From: Streptomyces sp. A012304 | GTDB lineage: Bacteria; Actinomycetota; Actinomycetes; Streptomycetales; Streptomycetaceae | Reading direction: 5' to 3' | DNA length: 64,000 bases | Assembly (NCBI RefSeq): GCF_026008495.1 | Contig: NZ_BQUN01000001.1 | Span: forward strand, 1-64,000 | Shown: positions 18,197 to 26,747 of the stretch, piece after piece | How positions within the stretch are numbered: position 1 is the first letter of the stretch | How the letters are laid out: every line of letters begins with the position of its first letter | Made by a program: the position numbers and the translations under genes | The notes under the pieces: generated by a model | The model's input: the letters and a program-made list of their open reading frames with translations, nothing else | Told to the model about the DNA's origin: nothing | Database searches by the model: none

Positions 18197-19723
18197 ATGG
18201 CGCGCATCGGCCGACCGCGGAAGGACCCCCGCGAGGCGGAAGAGATCATGCGGGCGGCGGGCCTGGAACCGCTGGAGCCCTACCCCGGCAGCTCCGCCCC
18301 GTGGCGGTGCCGCCATACGGCGTGCGGGCGGGAGGTCACCCCCCGCCTGAGCAATGTCACCAAGGGACAGCGCGGCTGCGTGTACTGCTCCGGGCGGGCC
18401 CGTATCGAGCCTGAGGTCGCGGCCAGCGTGATGCGGGCGGCCGGCCTGGAGCCCTTGGAGCTCTATCCCGGCAGTGACCGTAAGTGGCGGTGCCGCCATG
18501 TCGCCTGCGGGCGCGAGGTCACACCTACCTACGTTCGGATCAACTCCGGTACGGGGCCCTGCCGGTGGTGCGCACCGAACGCGCCGGTCGACCCCGACGT
18601 CGCCGCGGCCGACATGCGGGCAGCAGGCCTGGAACCCCTGGGCCCGTACCCGGGGGTGGACACGCCGTGGCCCGTCCACTGCCGGACGTGCGGAGCGCCC
18701 GGGGCACCCACGCTGGGCTCCATCCGGCAGGGACAGGGTGGCTGCTACCCCTGTGGCCGGCACAAGGCCAACGAGTCGATGCGCCACGACGCCGAGACCG
18801 CGGCCGCGGTGATGCGGGAAGCGGGCCTGGAGCCGCTGGAGCCTTACCCGGGGACCGCGTTCCCGTGGAAGAGCCGCTGCGCCAAGTGCGGGTCCATCGT
18901 CTCCCCCCGCCTGGGGTCCCTGACCGGCCAGAGCCGGCGTCCGGCCTGCAAGCGGTGCGCCGACCGGGCCAACGGCGAGGCGCAGCGCCACGACGAGGAC
19001 CTGGCCGTCGCCGAGATGCGCGAGCACGGATTCGAACCCCAGGAACCGTACCGTGGGGTCAAGTACCCCTGGCGGTGCTTGTGCCACGGCTGCGGCACTG
19101 TCACCTCGCCTACCTTCGGATCCATCCTCGCTGGCCAGAGCGGATGCCGGCGCTGCGCCGACCTCCGCGCCGGCGCCGCCCGACGGGAAGACCCCGAGCG
19201 CGCCGCCACCTCCATGCTCGAGGCCGGCCTCGAGCCCTTGGAGCCCTACACCACGAGCATGACGCCCTGGCGCTGCCGCTGCACCACCTGCGGCCGCACC
19301 TCAACCCCCACCCTGGCCAAGATCCGCAGTGGCCGCGGATGCAGGTACTGCGCCCGATTCGGCTTCGATCGCGCCGCGCCCGCCCGCGTCTACGTCGTCA
19401 CCCACGCGCAGCACGGCGCCGTCAAGATCGGTGTCGCCGGCGCCCTTCAGCGCAACGACCGCATCGCCCAGCATCGCCGCCTCGGATGGACCCTGTTCTA
19501 CGAACACCACGTGCCCACCGGCGACGACGCCCTGGCCGTCGAGCAGACGATCCTTCGGCGTCTGCGCGCCGCCGGCCACGGCGTCTTCCTCACCGCCGCA
19601 CAGATGCCCAACGGATGGACCGAGACATTCGATGCCGCCCGCGTCACCGCCTCCCAGCTTCGCGACGCGATCCGAGAACACCAGACCACGCCGGCCCCTC
19701 CCGAGCCGCTGACCCTGTTCTAG
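18197..19723 (+). CDS. Six zinc-ribbon repeats with GIY-YIG-like nuclease end
   Basis: 508 residues from ATG 18197 behind GGGGAG. Six tandem repeats of about 62-66 residues fill residues 10-390. Each reads MRAAGLEPLEPYPG, a tryptophan segment with a first Cys pair (RCRCTTCGR type), a (I/V)xxGQxGC turn, and a second Cys pair (CxxC). These look like treble-clef or zinc-ribbon modules that bind zinc and probably nucleic acid. The last 115 residues read VYVVTHAQHGAVKIGV, then NDRIAQHRRLGW and a late glutamate in ALAVEQTIL, the layout of GIY-YIG nucleases of the MUG113/T5orf172 type. It is likely a DNA-targeting nuclease. It sits alone between two terminators. Confidence 0.75.
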   Translation: MARIGRPRKDPREAEEIMRAAGLEPLEPYPGSSAPWRCRHTACGREVTPRLSNVTKGQRGCVYCSGRARIEPEVAASVMRAAGLEPLELYPGSDRKWRCRHVACGREVTPTYVRINSGTGPCRWCAPNAPVDPDVAAADMRAAGLEPLGPYPGVDTPWPVHCRTCGAPGAPTLGSIRQGQGGCYPCGRHKANESMRHDAETAAAVMREAGLEPLEPYPGTAFPWKSRCAKCGSIVSPRLGSLTGQSRRPACKRCADRANGEAQRHDEDLAVAEMREHGFEPQEPYRGVKYPWRCLCHGCGTVTSPTFGSILAGQSGCRRCADLRAGAARREDPERAATSMLEAGLEPLEPYTTSMTPWRCRCTTCGRTSTPTLAKIRSGRGCRYCARFGFDRAAPARVYVVTHAQHGAVKIGVAGALQRNDRIAQHRRLGWTLFYEHHVPTGDDALAVEQTILRRLRAAGHGVFLTAAQMPNGWTETFDAARVTASQLRDAIREHQTTPAPPEPLTLF

Positions 19724-19727
19724 CCGC

Positions 19728-19769
19728 CCGGCCGGTTCCGGGAGCGCAGCACGTACCTGAACCGGCCGG
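19728..19769 (+). terminator. Hairpin terminator
   Basis: CCGGCCGGTTC at 19728-19738 pairs perfectly with GAACCGGCCGG at 19759-19769 (11 bp, 20-base loop), four bases after the stop of the zinc-ribbon nuclease gene. Confidence 0.7.
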
Positions 19770-20371
19770 ACTGATCAGCCGCCGGTGAGCATGCGCCAAT
19801 CCGACCAGAATGGCTTCCTTCGCGTCTTGTGGAAGTTAGGCTGGCGCGAACGAGCCCTGGCCGTCGCGTCCCCCGTGCATGACGGCCGGGGCCGTTTCGT
19901 GCCAGCCATGCCGGTCTTCACCGCCGGTTCTCGCAGGCGGGCCAGCGGGCCCGACAGGCCGAAATGGTGAACAGCAGAGCGCGGACTTCCGTGCCGAGGG
20001 CCAAGCGGCTGGACGAGCACGGTCCTGACAGTGCGCCCGAGCCGAAGTTCCTGCCGGCGACGGGGGGCGGCGGAGCAGCCGGGCGGTGTGACGCCGCCCG
20101 CGGGGACCGGGACGTCAGCGGGCATCGTGCTGCCCCCGCGGCCAGCCGGTCCTCCGCCGCCCGTGCCGGCGCCCCGACTGTGGCAACGGCTGGTCCGGCT
20201 CCCCCGGCGCCGGTGAGCACTGGTGCGGCGGCCCGTTCTGGCGGACTGACGGCCACCGGGGGTGCCCGGCCGTTCGGGTCCGGTCCGCGGTGCGACCAGC
20301 ACGAACAGACCTGACCCGGACGGATGCCGTTGGGTACTGTCAGCCCAGGCAGCCAGGGAGGGGAGGCGGAG
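19770..20371. other. Intergenic region without a convincing gene
   Basis: About 600 bases. Short open frames exist on both strands, including one of 61 codons at 19785-19970 and one of 116 codons at 19964-20314. Neither has Streptomyces-like third-position bias, a good ribosome site or a recognisable motif. A purine-rich ribosome site before 20372 belongs to the next gene. Nothing else was identified. Confidence 0.5.
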
Positions 20372-21700
20372 ATGACACACGCCCGGTGGGGGACGGCGAT
20401 CGCATCACTGCGCGCCCAGGATGAAGCCGTACGCGCAGCGCGCCGCCGCGTCGAAGAGTTCATGGACGCCGTCGCAGACGACGCCACAGACCTCGACGAG
20501 CTCCGGGATCGGCTGACCACGGCGAAGGCCGTGTGGCAGGTGTGCGAGGCGGACTACCTCCGCTGTGTCACCGCCCTGCTGCGCGCCCATCTGTCACGGG
20601 ACCGGCCACCGCTGCGCAGACCGGTTGCGGTGGTGTGGCCACGTCCGTGGCGACACATGTGGAGGCAACACGCGCACGATCGCAGCGGCGGTGTGTGGCG
20701 GGCAATCCCCCGAGCATCGCTGCTCGCCCAGGCCGAGGCCGCCGGCCACGACGAGATCCTCGTGGACGTCAACGAAGCGATCAGGGATCTGCAGGCAAGT
20801 CACCACGGTCACCGCACCAGCCCCCGGTTGTACGAGCGTTACATCCCCGACCGCTCGTCCCTCGGGTTCTCCGACGGCCGAACGGCACGAACGCTGCCGG
20901 GGTTTCCCGATCCGGGCCACTGGGTCAACCAGAACTTCGCCCGCGGTGATGGCTGGCGCATCCAGCCGGGCCGCAAGGGCGCCCTGCGCACCCTGGAGGA
21001 CAACGAGCGTGCCGTGCACGAGCGGGTGGAGGCGTTCGGCTCCGCGGTGCTGCGGCTGTTGGAGCACCATTACGGGCCCGCGGCCCCGGGACGGGCGGCC
21101 CGTCTCCAGGGGGCGGCCCGCTGGATCGGCCGGGAGCAGCAGGCGGTGCCCCGGCTGACGCCGTGGCCGCAGAAGCTGACCACCCTCCAAGGGTTCACCC
21201 TCGCCGTACTCGGGTGGCTGGTACTCGTGATCGCCGCGATCCCGTGGACGGTCGGCATGAAAGCCCGGGTGCTCACCGACCACCCCAAGCCGATACTGCT
21301 CGGCGCTGTCGCCCTGGCGGGGCTCGGCGCCTATGGCATTCACCGGGCTGGGCCGCGTCTGATGCGGCAGCCTGGCCGGACGATCGCGTTGACGGGTGCT
21401 GCCGCGGGGGTGGCGGCCTACCTGGTGATGCAGGTGCAAGGGCCGGTCGCGGGCTACTTCTTCGCGGGCCCGTTCGAGCGCTACGAGCGTGAGTTCAGCG
21501 ACGGCTGCCTGGCCGCCAGTCCCTACCGCGACGACGCGATCCAGTCCGAGGTCGCGGACAGGACCCTGGTGATCCGCCCGATCAGCGGGGATACGACGCT
21601 GCGGCTCGGCCCGGCCGAGGACGGCGGGACACACCCGCTGCGGCCGCAGGACCGCGGCACCCGCGAGGTCCTGGAACGGTACGGCTGCCAACTCCCCTGA
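20372..21700 (+). CDS. Membrane protein with N-terminal coiled coil
   Basis: 442 residues from ATG 20372 behind GGAGGGGAGGCGGAG. Residues 5-75 are charged and helical (ALRAQDEAVRAARRRVEEFM type), probably a coiled coil. A soluble middle part follows. Hydrophobic segments lie near 275-290 (GFTLAVLGWLVLVIAAIPW), 305-325 and 335-355 (IALTGAAAGVAAYLVMQV). The C-terminal 80 residues contain two Cys (SDGCLAAS and YGCQLP) and may be extracellular and disulfide-linked. No family is recognised. It is probably an envelope protein of the mobile region. Confidence 0.65.
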   Translation: MTHARWGTAIASLRAQDEAVRAARRRVEEFMDAVADDATDLDELRDRLTTAKAVWQVCEADYLRCVTALLRAHLSRDRPPLRRPVAVVWPRPWRHMWRQHAHDRSGGVWRAIPRASLLAQAEAAGHDEILVDVNEAIRDLQASHHGHRTSPRLYERYIPDRSSLGFSDGRTARTLPGFPDPGHWVNQNFARGDGWRIQPGRKGALRTLEDNERAVHERVEAFGSAVLRLLEHHYGPAAPGRAARLQGAARWIGREQQAVPRLTPWPQKLTTLQGFTLAVLGWLVLVIAAIPWTVGMKARVLTDHPKPILLGAVALAGLGAYGIHRAGPRLMRQPGRTIALTGAAAGVAAYLVMQVQGPVAGYFFAGPFERYEREFSDGCLAASPYRDDAIQSEVADRTLVIRPISGDTTLRLGPAEDGGTHPLRPQDRGTREVLERYGCQLP

Positions 21701-21787
21701 CTCCGCCGAGCCTGCCCGGCCACCGGCCCCCGCTGAAGGCGGGCGGACGGGGCCCGGGGGCCCTCCTCACCGAAGGGACGTCACATC

Positions 21788-22228
21788 GTGGTGGACTATG
21801 ACCGGTTCGTCGTCGACGACGGGCGGCATGAGCCGCAGTTCGTCATCGACGAGGACGCCTCAGCGTCCGCCGGCGAGGCCCAGCACCGGGCAGTGTGCTC
21901 GTGCGGCCGGCTGCCTCCGCACCGCCCAGGTACACCGCAGCAGGCGTGGGCGGCGTATGCCGCTCACGCCCGGCGCTGCCTCGGGCCCGCGTCGCAGCCC
22001 GCGTCCCGGGTATCGCTCGGCATGCGGGTAACCCTGCTGTTCCTGGGCTGCATGGTGTTGTGGGGTGCCGGATGGACCGGCGCCGTCTCGGTCGCGAACG
22101 CCCTGGACCTTGCCGGTGGGGCGGACCTGGCGGTGCGTGCGGCCGGGCTGCTGGTCGGCTTCGCATCTGCCGGCCTGCTCATGGTCGCGATGCGCCGGTT
22201 CATCGCGCCGATGCGTGCCGATGGCTGA
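21788..22228 (+). CDS. Small two-pass membrane protein
   Basis: 146 residues from GTG 21788, with AAGGGA ten bases upstream. A cytoplasmic head of about 75 residues contains Cys/His (VCSCGRLPPH and HARRC), which could bind a metal. Two membrane segments follow (about 80-100, VTLLFLGCMVLWGAGW, and 115-140). It lies 87 bases after the preceding membrane-protein gene on the same strand and is probably co-transcribed. Function unknown. Confidence 0.6.
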   Translation: MVDYDRFVVDDGRHEPQFVIDEDASASAGEAQHRAVCSCGRLPPHRPGTPQQAWAAYAAHARRCLGPASQPASRVSLGMRVTLLFLGCMVLWGAGWTGAVSVANALDLAGGADLAVRAAGLLVGFASAGLLMVAMRRFIAPMRADG

Positions 22229-22333
22229 ACCAAGGTTGACCCAGAGGTAGTTGGTGGTGCCCGGCGCAGCAGCGGCCGGACCGCGCACAAGCGTGCCGGA
22301 ATACCGTGGTGGGATCTGCCCAGGAGGGACAGG

Positions 22334-22522
22334 ACGACGGACCCACTGCTGTACGGCGTCGCTGTACAGGAGGACGAGTTCGCCGACGAGCGCGTCATCG
22401 CCTCTTCCTACGACCAGGAGGAGGTGCTCAACGCGCTGCGCGAGGCGCCGTTCTCCCGCCGGTACCTGGCCGAGCACACAGCCGACGGATGGGTCGAGGC
22501 CCACCGACGCACGGTCTCATGA
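22334..22522 (+). CDS. Small gene without a canonical start codon
   Basis: From 22340 the frame reads DPLLYGVAVQEDEFADERVI and on to HRRTVS, stop at 22522, with strong coding bias. No ATG, GTG or TTG exists in this frame back to the upstream stop at 22226. The best ribosome site, AGGAGG at 22322-22327, is followed at normal spacing by ACG ACG GAC CCA, so ACG at 22334 appears to replace an ATG, giving about 62 residues. It may be a non-standard start, a mutated start (pseudogene) or a base error. It overlaps the next small frame as ATGA. Function unknown. Confidence 0.45.
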   Translation, partial: TTDPLLYGVAVQEDEFADERVIASSYDQEEVLNALREAPFSRRYLAEHTADGWVEAHRRTVS

Positions 22523-22605
22523 GCGCGGCGCCCGAGACCGACCGTGAATCACCCGCTCCAGCACAGGAGTCCGGCACTCGACGGCGGCGCGCCCGCGAGA
22601 AGTGA
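22519..22605 (+). CDS. Possible 28-residue basic peptide
   Basis: ATG 22519 overlaps the stop of the preceding small gene (ATGA) and encodes 28 residues ending in a basic tail, TRRRRAREK. Overlap-coupled placement is the only support. It is too short for family assignment. Confidence 0.3.
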   Translation: MSAAPETDRESPAPAQESGTRRRRAREK

Positions 22606-22770
22606 ACCGGCCGACGGACCAAGGCTTCCCACACCGGCGAAGACCGTGTCCCACCACGGGCGGGACGGTCAGCGCCGCGGGCCGGTTCCCGGCGCCCGTC
22701 CCGGTGGGGATGACCTGCTGCGGCAGGAATGATCGCCAGTGGGTGCCGGCCTGCTGCGCGCGGCCGCCCT

Positions 22771-24156
22771 CTACGACGGCACCGTGGCCAGCTCGGCGCC
22801 ACCGGTCTCCCACGCCGCCTCGCCGGCCACGATCGGCCCGTGCTTGCGCTCCAGGTCGTTGTAGGCGCTCCGTCCCGACCCCTCGTTCTGGTATCCGGCC
22901 CACCGGGTCAGGTCCTTGCGGGTGAGTTCGACGCCCGCCCTCTGGTGCGCCAGGTAGATCCGCTCGGCCCGCTGCCTCTTGCTCTCGTTCGCCGGAGCAG
23001 GTCCCAGTTCAATCGTCGGTGGCGGGGCAGCGGCGGGATCATCCCCCTCGTCGGGGCCTTCCTCGTCTTCGGCCTCGTCCACGTCCACATTGGCCTGGCC
23101 CCCGGCCTGCCCCGTGTCGGGCTCTCGCTGCTCGAGGGGGTCTTCGTCTTCGGCTGCTTCGGCTTCCTGGTCCGCCGGGGTGTCGCCGGCAAAGAGGTCC
23201 TCGCGCGGGTGCTCGAGCAGCGGCTCCTCCGCAGGCTCGGTGCCGGCTCGTGCGCGGTCCGCCGGCGGGCACTGCGCGCGCTCGTGCTCGGCGGCATCCT
23301 CCGGCTCGGGCGACGCCGAGGCTGAGGCCAGCGACAGGGCAGGCGGATGGCCGGCCTGCACCTTCTTCAGCACGACCCCCGGCGTGGTGGGCGCGGTAGG
23401 CGCGGACTGTTCGGCCAGGTCCTCCCGCTCCGGACGGCGCAGCTCTGCTGCCGGGCGGACGGCGTATCCCAGACGGCTGCGGCGCAACGGCCGCAGTTCC
23501 TCGCGCGTGGCCTTCCTCCGCCAGCGCCAGCCGTAGGCGTCCCGCAACTCCCGGCGGTAGTCCAGCTTCTCCTGGTACAGCGCCAGCGCCACCTCGTAGG
23601 AGGAAATCGTGCTCGGCCACAGCTTCCTGCTGCGCCAGATCAACCAGGTCGACCAGGGGGCGAGAAGCCACCGGCCCAGTGAGAGCGCATAATCCTCCCG
23701 CCCTTCCTCGCGCGCCGTCGCGATGGCGATCGCATGCCGGACCGCCTCGGTGATCGCGATGAACAGCAAGGGAATCGCCGCATGCATAAAAGATGCAAGT
23801 ATGTCCGGGTAAGAGGAGAAGGCGTTGAATGCGACCGTTGCCACGGTCAGCAGCCAGGCGATGTGCCGCAGGAGCGGATACCGCAAGTCGACCCAGGTCA
23901 GGGCAAGATCGAGGGCGAGCATCGTGATGATGCCAATATCGATCCCAAGGGGAAAGATGGTGGCAAACCAGCCGAAACCCTTCTCCTCGGCGAGGTCGCG
24001 TACGGCCGTGTAGGAGCCGACGAAGCCGGTCAGGGCGATCAGCAGGGACCCGAACCCGATGATCCCGAAGGTGATGCGGCGGCCACGTGTCCACACGACC
24101 CGGCGGCGGCCGCCCCCGACCGCCCCCGCCTTCCCGAGATCGGCGGTGATCGTCAT
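22771..24156 (-). CDS. DUF2637 protein, SpdB-like plasmid spread candidate
   Basis: 461 residues. Four membrane segments in residues 28-150, beginning ITFGIIGFGSLLIALTGF and including FPLGIDIGIITMLALDLAL, match DUF2637, a family common on Streptomyces mobile elements and related to SpdB-type spread proteins of conjugation. A charged cytoplasmic region follows, with an acidic linker (about 270-385). A winged-HTH-like C-terminus (about 395-461, RKDLTRWAGYQNEGSG) could bind DNA. Presence of this family supports a mobile or plasmid origin. No FtsK-like Tra translocase was found in the window. Confidence 0.75.
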   Translation of the reverse strand: MTITADLGKAGAVGGGRRRVVWTRGRRITFGIIGFGSLLIALTGFVGSYTAVRDLAEEKGFGWFATIFPLGIDIGIITMLALDLALTWVDLRYPLLRHIAWLLTVATVAFNAFSSYPDILASFMHAAIPLLFIAITEAVRHAIAIATAREEGREDYALSLGRWLLAPWSTWLIWRSRKLWPSTISSYEVALALYQEKLDYRRELRDAYGWRWRRKATREELRPLRRSRLGYAVRPAAELRRPEREDLAEQSAPTAPTTPGVVLKKVQAGHPPALSLASASASPEPEDAAEHERAQCPPADRARAGTEPAEEPLLEHPREDLFAGDTPADQEAEAAEDEDPLEQREPDTGQAGGQANVDVDEAEDEEGPDEGDDPAAAPPPTIELGPAPANESKRQRAERIYLAHQRAGVELTRKDLTRWAGYQNEGSGRSAYNDLERKHGPIVAGEAAWETGGAELATVPS

Positions 24157-24451
24157 GGACCCATGCCCCCTTCGTCGTGCCCGTGCGCTCGGCGCTGTCG
24201 CCTATAGAGGTGCGATCAGCCGCCGCCGTGTGACATTCCGCCCCTCCGCGGTTCGGTGATCGCGCTTCTGAATCTGAACGGTAGGAGCACCGGCCCGGCG
24301 CATCCACCGTGATCAGGGCCCTTGCTCGCGCCGTGACCTGGTCGTTGCTTTCGACCTGCTCCCCGATACCCCATCGAACCGAGGGGGCGACTCGCATAGG
24401 CTCCAAGATCCCGACATATGCCGGGGCAGAACGACACCGGGAGCCGCCGTG

Positions 24452-25156
24452 ATGACTGTGCTGACCACGACCGTGGCCCTTCTCGCCGGCGCCCTGGCCG
24501 GCACCGCCACCCGCCCGCTGCTGTTCACCAGGACCGTGCCCGCAGGCGCACCGCTCCGGCACGCCTGCCCCTCGTGTGACGCACCAGCCCCAGCGGCCAT
24601 CCGGCTCCTCGCACCGCCGCGAGGCCGCTGTGCGTCATGCCGCACGCCTTGGTACCCGGCCCGAGGCCTCCCCGAGGCCATGACCGCGCTCGCCTTCGCC
24701 CTCGTCGCCGCCACCGGCCTGACGGGCTGGCTGGCCGCCGCGCATTACTGGGTCGCCGCCTGCGGCACCGCGCTCATCCTGATCGACGCCAAAGTGCACC
24801 GGCTCCCCAACATCCTCACCGTTCCCGCCTTCGCCGGGACGATCACCCTGCTGGCAGCCGCAGCAGCGGCCGGAGAACCCGGCAGCTTCGCCCGCTGCCT
24901 TGCTGCCGCCGCCGCACTCGGCTCCGCGTTCGCCTTCATGACCTTCGGCGGCATCGGACTCGGCGATGTGAAGCTCGCCCCCACCCTCGGGGCCTTGCTC
25001 GGCTGGCACAACTGGGCCACCGTGCTCGTCGGCACCTTCGCGATGTTCGCCCTCGGCGCCACAGTGAACCTGCTCCAGGGACGCACGCGCGGTCGCATCG
25101 CCTTCGGCCCGTACATGATCATTGGTGCGCTCGGTGTGTCGGTCTGCGTGTCGTAG
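24452..25156 (+). CDS. A24 prepilin peptidase (TadV/CpaA/PilD-like)
   Basis: 234 residues from ATG 24452 (a GTG lies one codon upstream). Several membrane segments frame the two catalytic aspartates of type IV prepilin peptidases: LILIDAKVHRLPNILT and GGIGLGDVKLAP (the GxGD motif). Two Cys pairs, HACPSC and GRCASC, resemble the zinc-binding insert of PilD-type enzymes. It should cleave the leader of the TadE-like pseudopilins and the pilin encoded at 10.6-12.1 kb. It is separated from that locus by about 12 kb, the only prepilin peptidase seen here. Confidence 0.88.
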   Translation: MTVLTTTVALLAGALAGTATRPLLFTRTVPAGAPLRHACPSCDAPAPAAIRLLAPPRGRCASCRTPWYPARGLPEAMTALAFALVAATGLTGWLAAAHYWVAACGTALILIDAKVHRLPNILTVPAFAGTITLLAAAAAAGEPGSFARCLAAAAALGSAFAFMTFGGIGLGDVKLAPTLGALLGWHNWATVLVGTFAMFALGATVNLLQGRTRGRIAFGPYMIIGALGVSVCVS

Positions 25157-25191
25157 TCCTCCGTCGACGGCCGGAACGTCACTCGGTTCGT

Positions 25192-25209
25192 GACCCGGCC
25201 CGCCGGGTC
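25192..25209 (+). terminator. Hairpin terminator
   Basis: GACCCGG and CCGGGTC form a perfect 7-bp stem with a CCCG loop, 36 bases after the prepilin peptidase stop. Confidence 0.5.
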
Positions 25210-25287
25210 GCCGCTCCCGTAGCCAGCGGGACAGCCGATCGTTAACCGGCCGGGGCCACCCGACCGCGCGCGAGATGAGGCAGCTGC

Positions 25288-25407
25288 ATGAGCACCACCG
25301 AAGCAAAGACCAGGGCATGGTCTGCCGGTATGTCGCAGGACAAGCTGGCCTGGTACGCCCTTCAGGATTCGCATGAGGAAGTACGCCTCGGCCCGAACGA
25401 CCATTGA
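25288..25407 (+). CDS. 39-residue hypothetical protein
   Basis: ATG 25288, preceded by GATGAGG, encodes MSTTEAKTRAWSAGMSQDKL and on to GPNDH. The stop TGA overlaps the ATG of the next gene by one base, so the pair is likely translationally coupled. The composition is coding-like. Function unknown. Confidence 0.5.
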   Translation: MSTTEAKTRAWSAGMSQDKLAWYALQDSHEEVRLGPNDH

Positions 25408-25754
25408 TGCCCAAGCTGCTGGCCGTACTCCTCGCCGCTGGCCTCCCCCTGGTCAAGGCCGGACACCCCATGCGCATCCGCGAAGCGCACGGCTGGCGGA
25501 TGACTCTGCACCAGGACGCCCGAACCATCGAAGTCCACATGCCGAACGAAGACGAACCCCTGCTCACACTGGCGGGCGACGTGCCACCGCGCTGGAACTA
25601 CCTCGCGAACAAGGTGGGATACGTCGTCTTGTACGTGTCCGATGACCTCGGGCTGCCGCTCCGCGGCGGCGAACAGGAACTTCAGCGTCAGCTGATGGCT
25701 GCGGCCGAACGAGACCGATTCGTGGCGGCCTCGATCCCCTACAGCGCCCTCTGA
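25407..25754 (+). CDS. Hypothetical protein, coupled to small upstream gene
   Basis: 115 residues from ATG 25407, overlapping the previous stop (TGATG); a TTG at 25404 is the alternative. Soluble, mixed alpha/beta, with GHPMRIREAHGWRMTLHQD and an ending ERDRFVAASIPYSAL. No family or catalytic motif is recognised. Confidence 0.6.
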   Translation: MPKLLAVLLAAGLPLVKAGHPMRIREAHGWRMTLHQDARTIEVHMPNEDEPLLTLAGDVPPRWNYLANKVGYVVLYVSDDLGLPLRGGEQELQRQLMAAAERDRFVAASIPYSAL

Positions 25755-25782
25755 CTGCGGCGCTCGTGACCGGGACGCTCAG

Positions 25783-26598
25783 CTACGCGGGCGACGGCAG
25801 CGGAAACCCGGGCACGTACGTCGCCGACCGGCCGCGCGCGTCATTCGGCTCGAGGATGAGTTCGCCGTGGTCGCTCGGCACCAACCCCTGCCTCCCTACG
25901 GTCCATACCTGCACTGGGCCGTCGTCACCGGTCACCAGCGTCAGAACGCCGCTCGACGCGGCGACGAGCGAGGCTCCCAGCAGCGCGACGAATCGCTCCC
26001 GGTCCCGATCCGGTACATGGGCCGCCCCGCCGATGACGCCGACCGGCATCGCGTAGCTACCGAGCTCCAGGTCTCCGGCCTTGGCGACCAAGGCGATCCG
26101 GCCGCCGGCGCCGCCGCGCGACTCGACACGCCGCACCGCCTCCTCAGTCAGCGCCGTCAGAACGCCCGCCGAGTAGCTTCTCGCCCAGGCCTCCGCACCG
26201 GGGTGCTGCGCGTTCACCGCGTCGAACACGCTCCTGCAGCGAACAGCCGTGGCCCATGCCTGCTGTTCCCGCTTCATCTGCAGGAGCATCTCGTCAGCCG
26301 TCTCTCCCGCGAAGGACCACAGCTCGTTCCTCGGGACCCATCGGCCCGCGTAGGCGCGGAAACCCTTCTCCGAACGGGGATCCAGTCCGGCTTCCTCGCA
26401 CCCCCTAACGTAGGCGAAGTCGACAAGCGGGGCCAGCAAGACCGGCTCCCCCGCCGACAGGGCCTGGACCGCACATGCGTGAACGTCCCGCCAGTACACG
26501 GAAAACGAACCCTGGGCGCGGGGAACAAAGCGAAGATCTCGCTCGTCGACGGCGACCAGCCTGCTGGCACGCGCGTCCTCCAGGCCTCGGTCGCCCAT
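25783..26598 (-). CDS. Hypothetical cytoplasmic protein
   Basis: 271 residues from ATG 26598 with AGGGGG upstream. No signal peptide or membrane segment. Distinctive stretches are RAYAGRWVPRNELWSFAGE, a helical middle with MLLQMKREQQAWATAV, and a beta-rich C-terminal part (RIALVAKAGDLELGSYAMPV). I do not recognise it. It is the last gene of a minus-strand group headed by the methyltransferase, 149 bases away. Confidence 0.6.
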   Translation of the reverse strand: MGDRGLEDARASRLVAVDERDLRFVPRAQGSFSVYWRDVHACAVQALSAGEPVLLAPLVDFAYVRGCEEAGLDPRSEKGFRAYAGRWVPRNELWSFAGETADEMLLQMKREQQAWATAVRCRSVFDAVNAQHPGAEAWARSYSAGVLTALTEEAVRRVESRGGAGGRIALVAKAGDLELGSYAMPVGVIGGAAHVPDRDRERFVALLGASLVAASSGVLTLVTGDDGPVQVWTVGRQGLVPSDHGELILEPNDARGRSATYVPGFPLPSPA

Positions 26599-26747
26599 CA
26601 GACATACCCCCTGCTGTTTTCCATAGGGCTTCTCCGCAGGTCATCACCGTGCTCTGTCCGGACTGCTCCTGGACAGGCTCTTGAAGGGGTGAAGTGGTCC
26701 ATCCTGACGCACTGCGGGGTACGACGGTGAACCAGCAATGCGGGCGC

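Noticed and set aside
19964..20314. 116-codon plus-strand frame between nuclease and membrane-protein genes
   Set aside because: Low-complexity Ala/Pro/Arg composition, no motif, no ribosome site.
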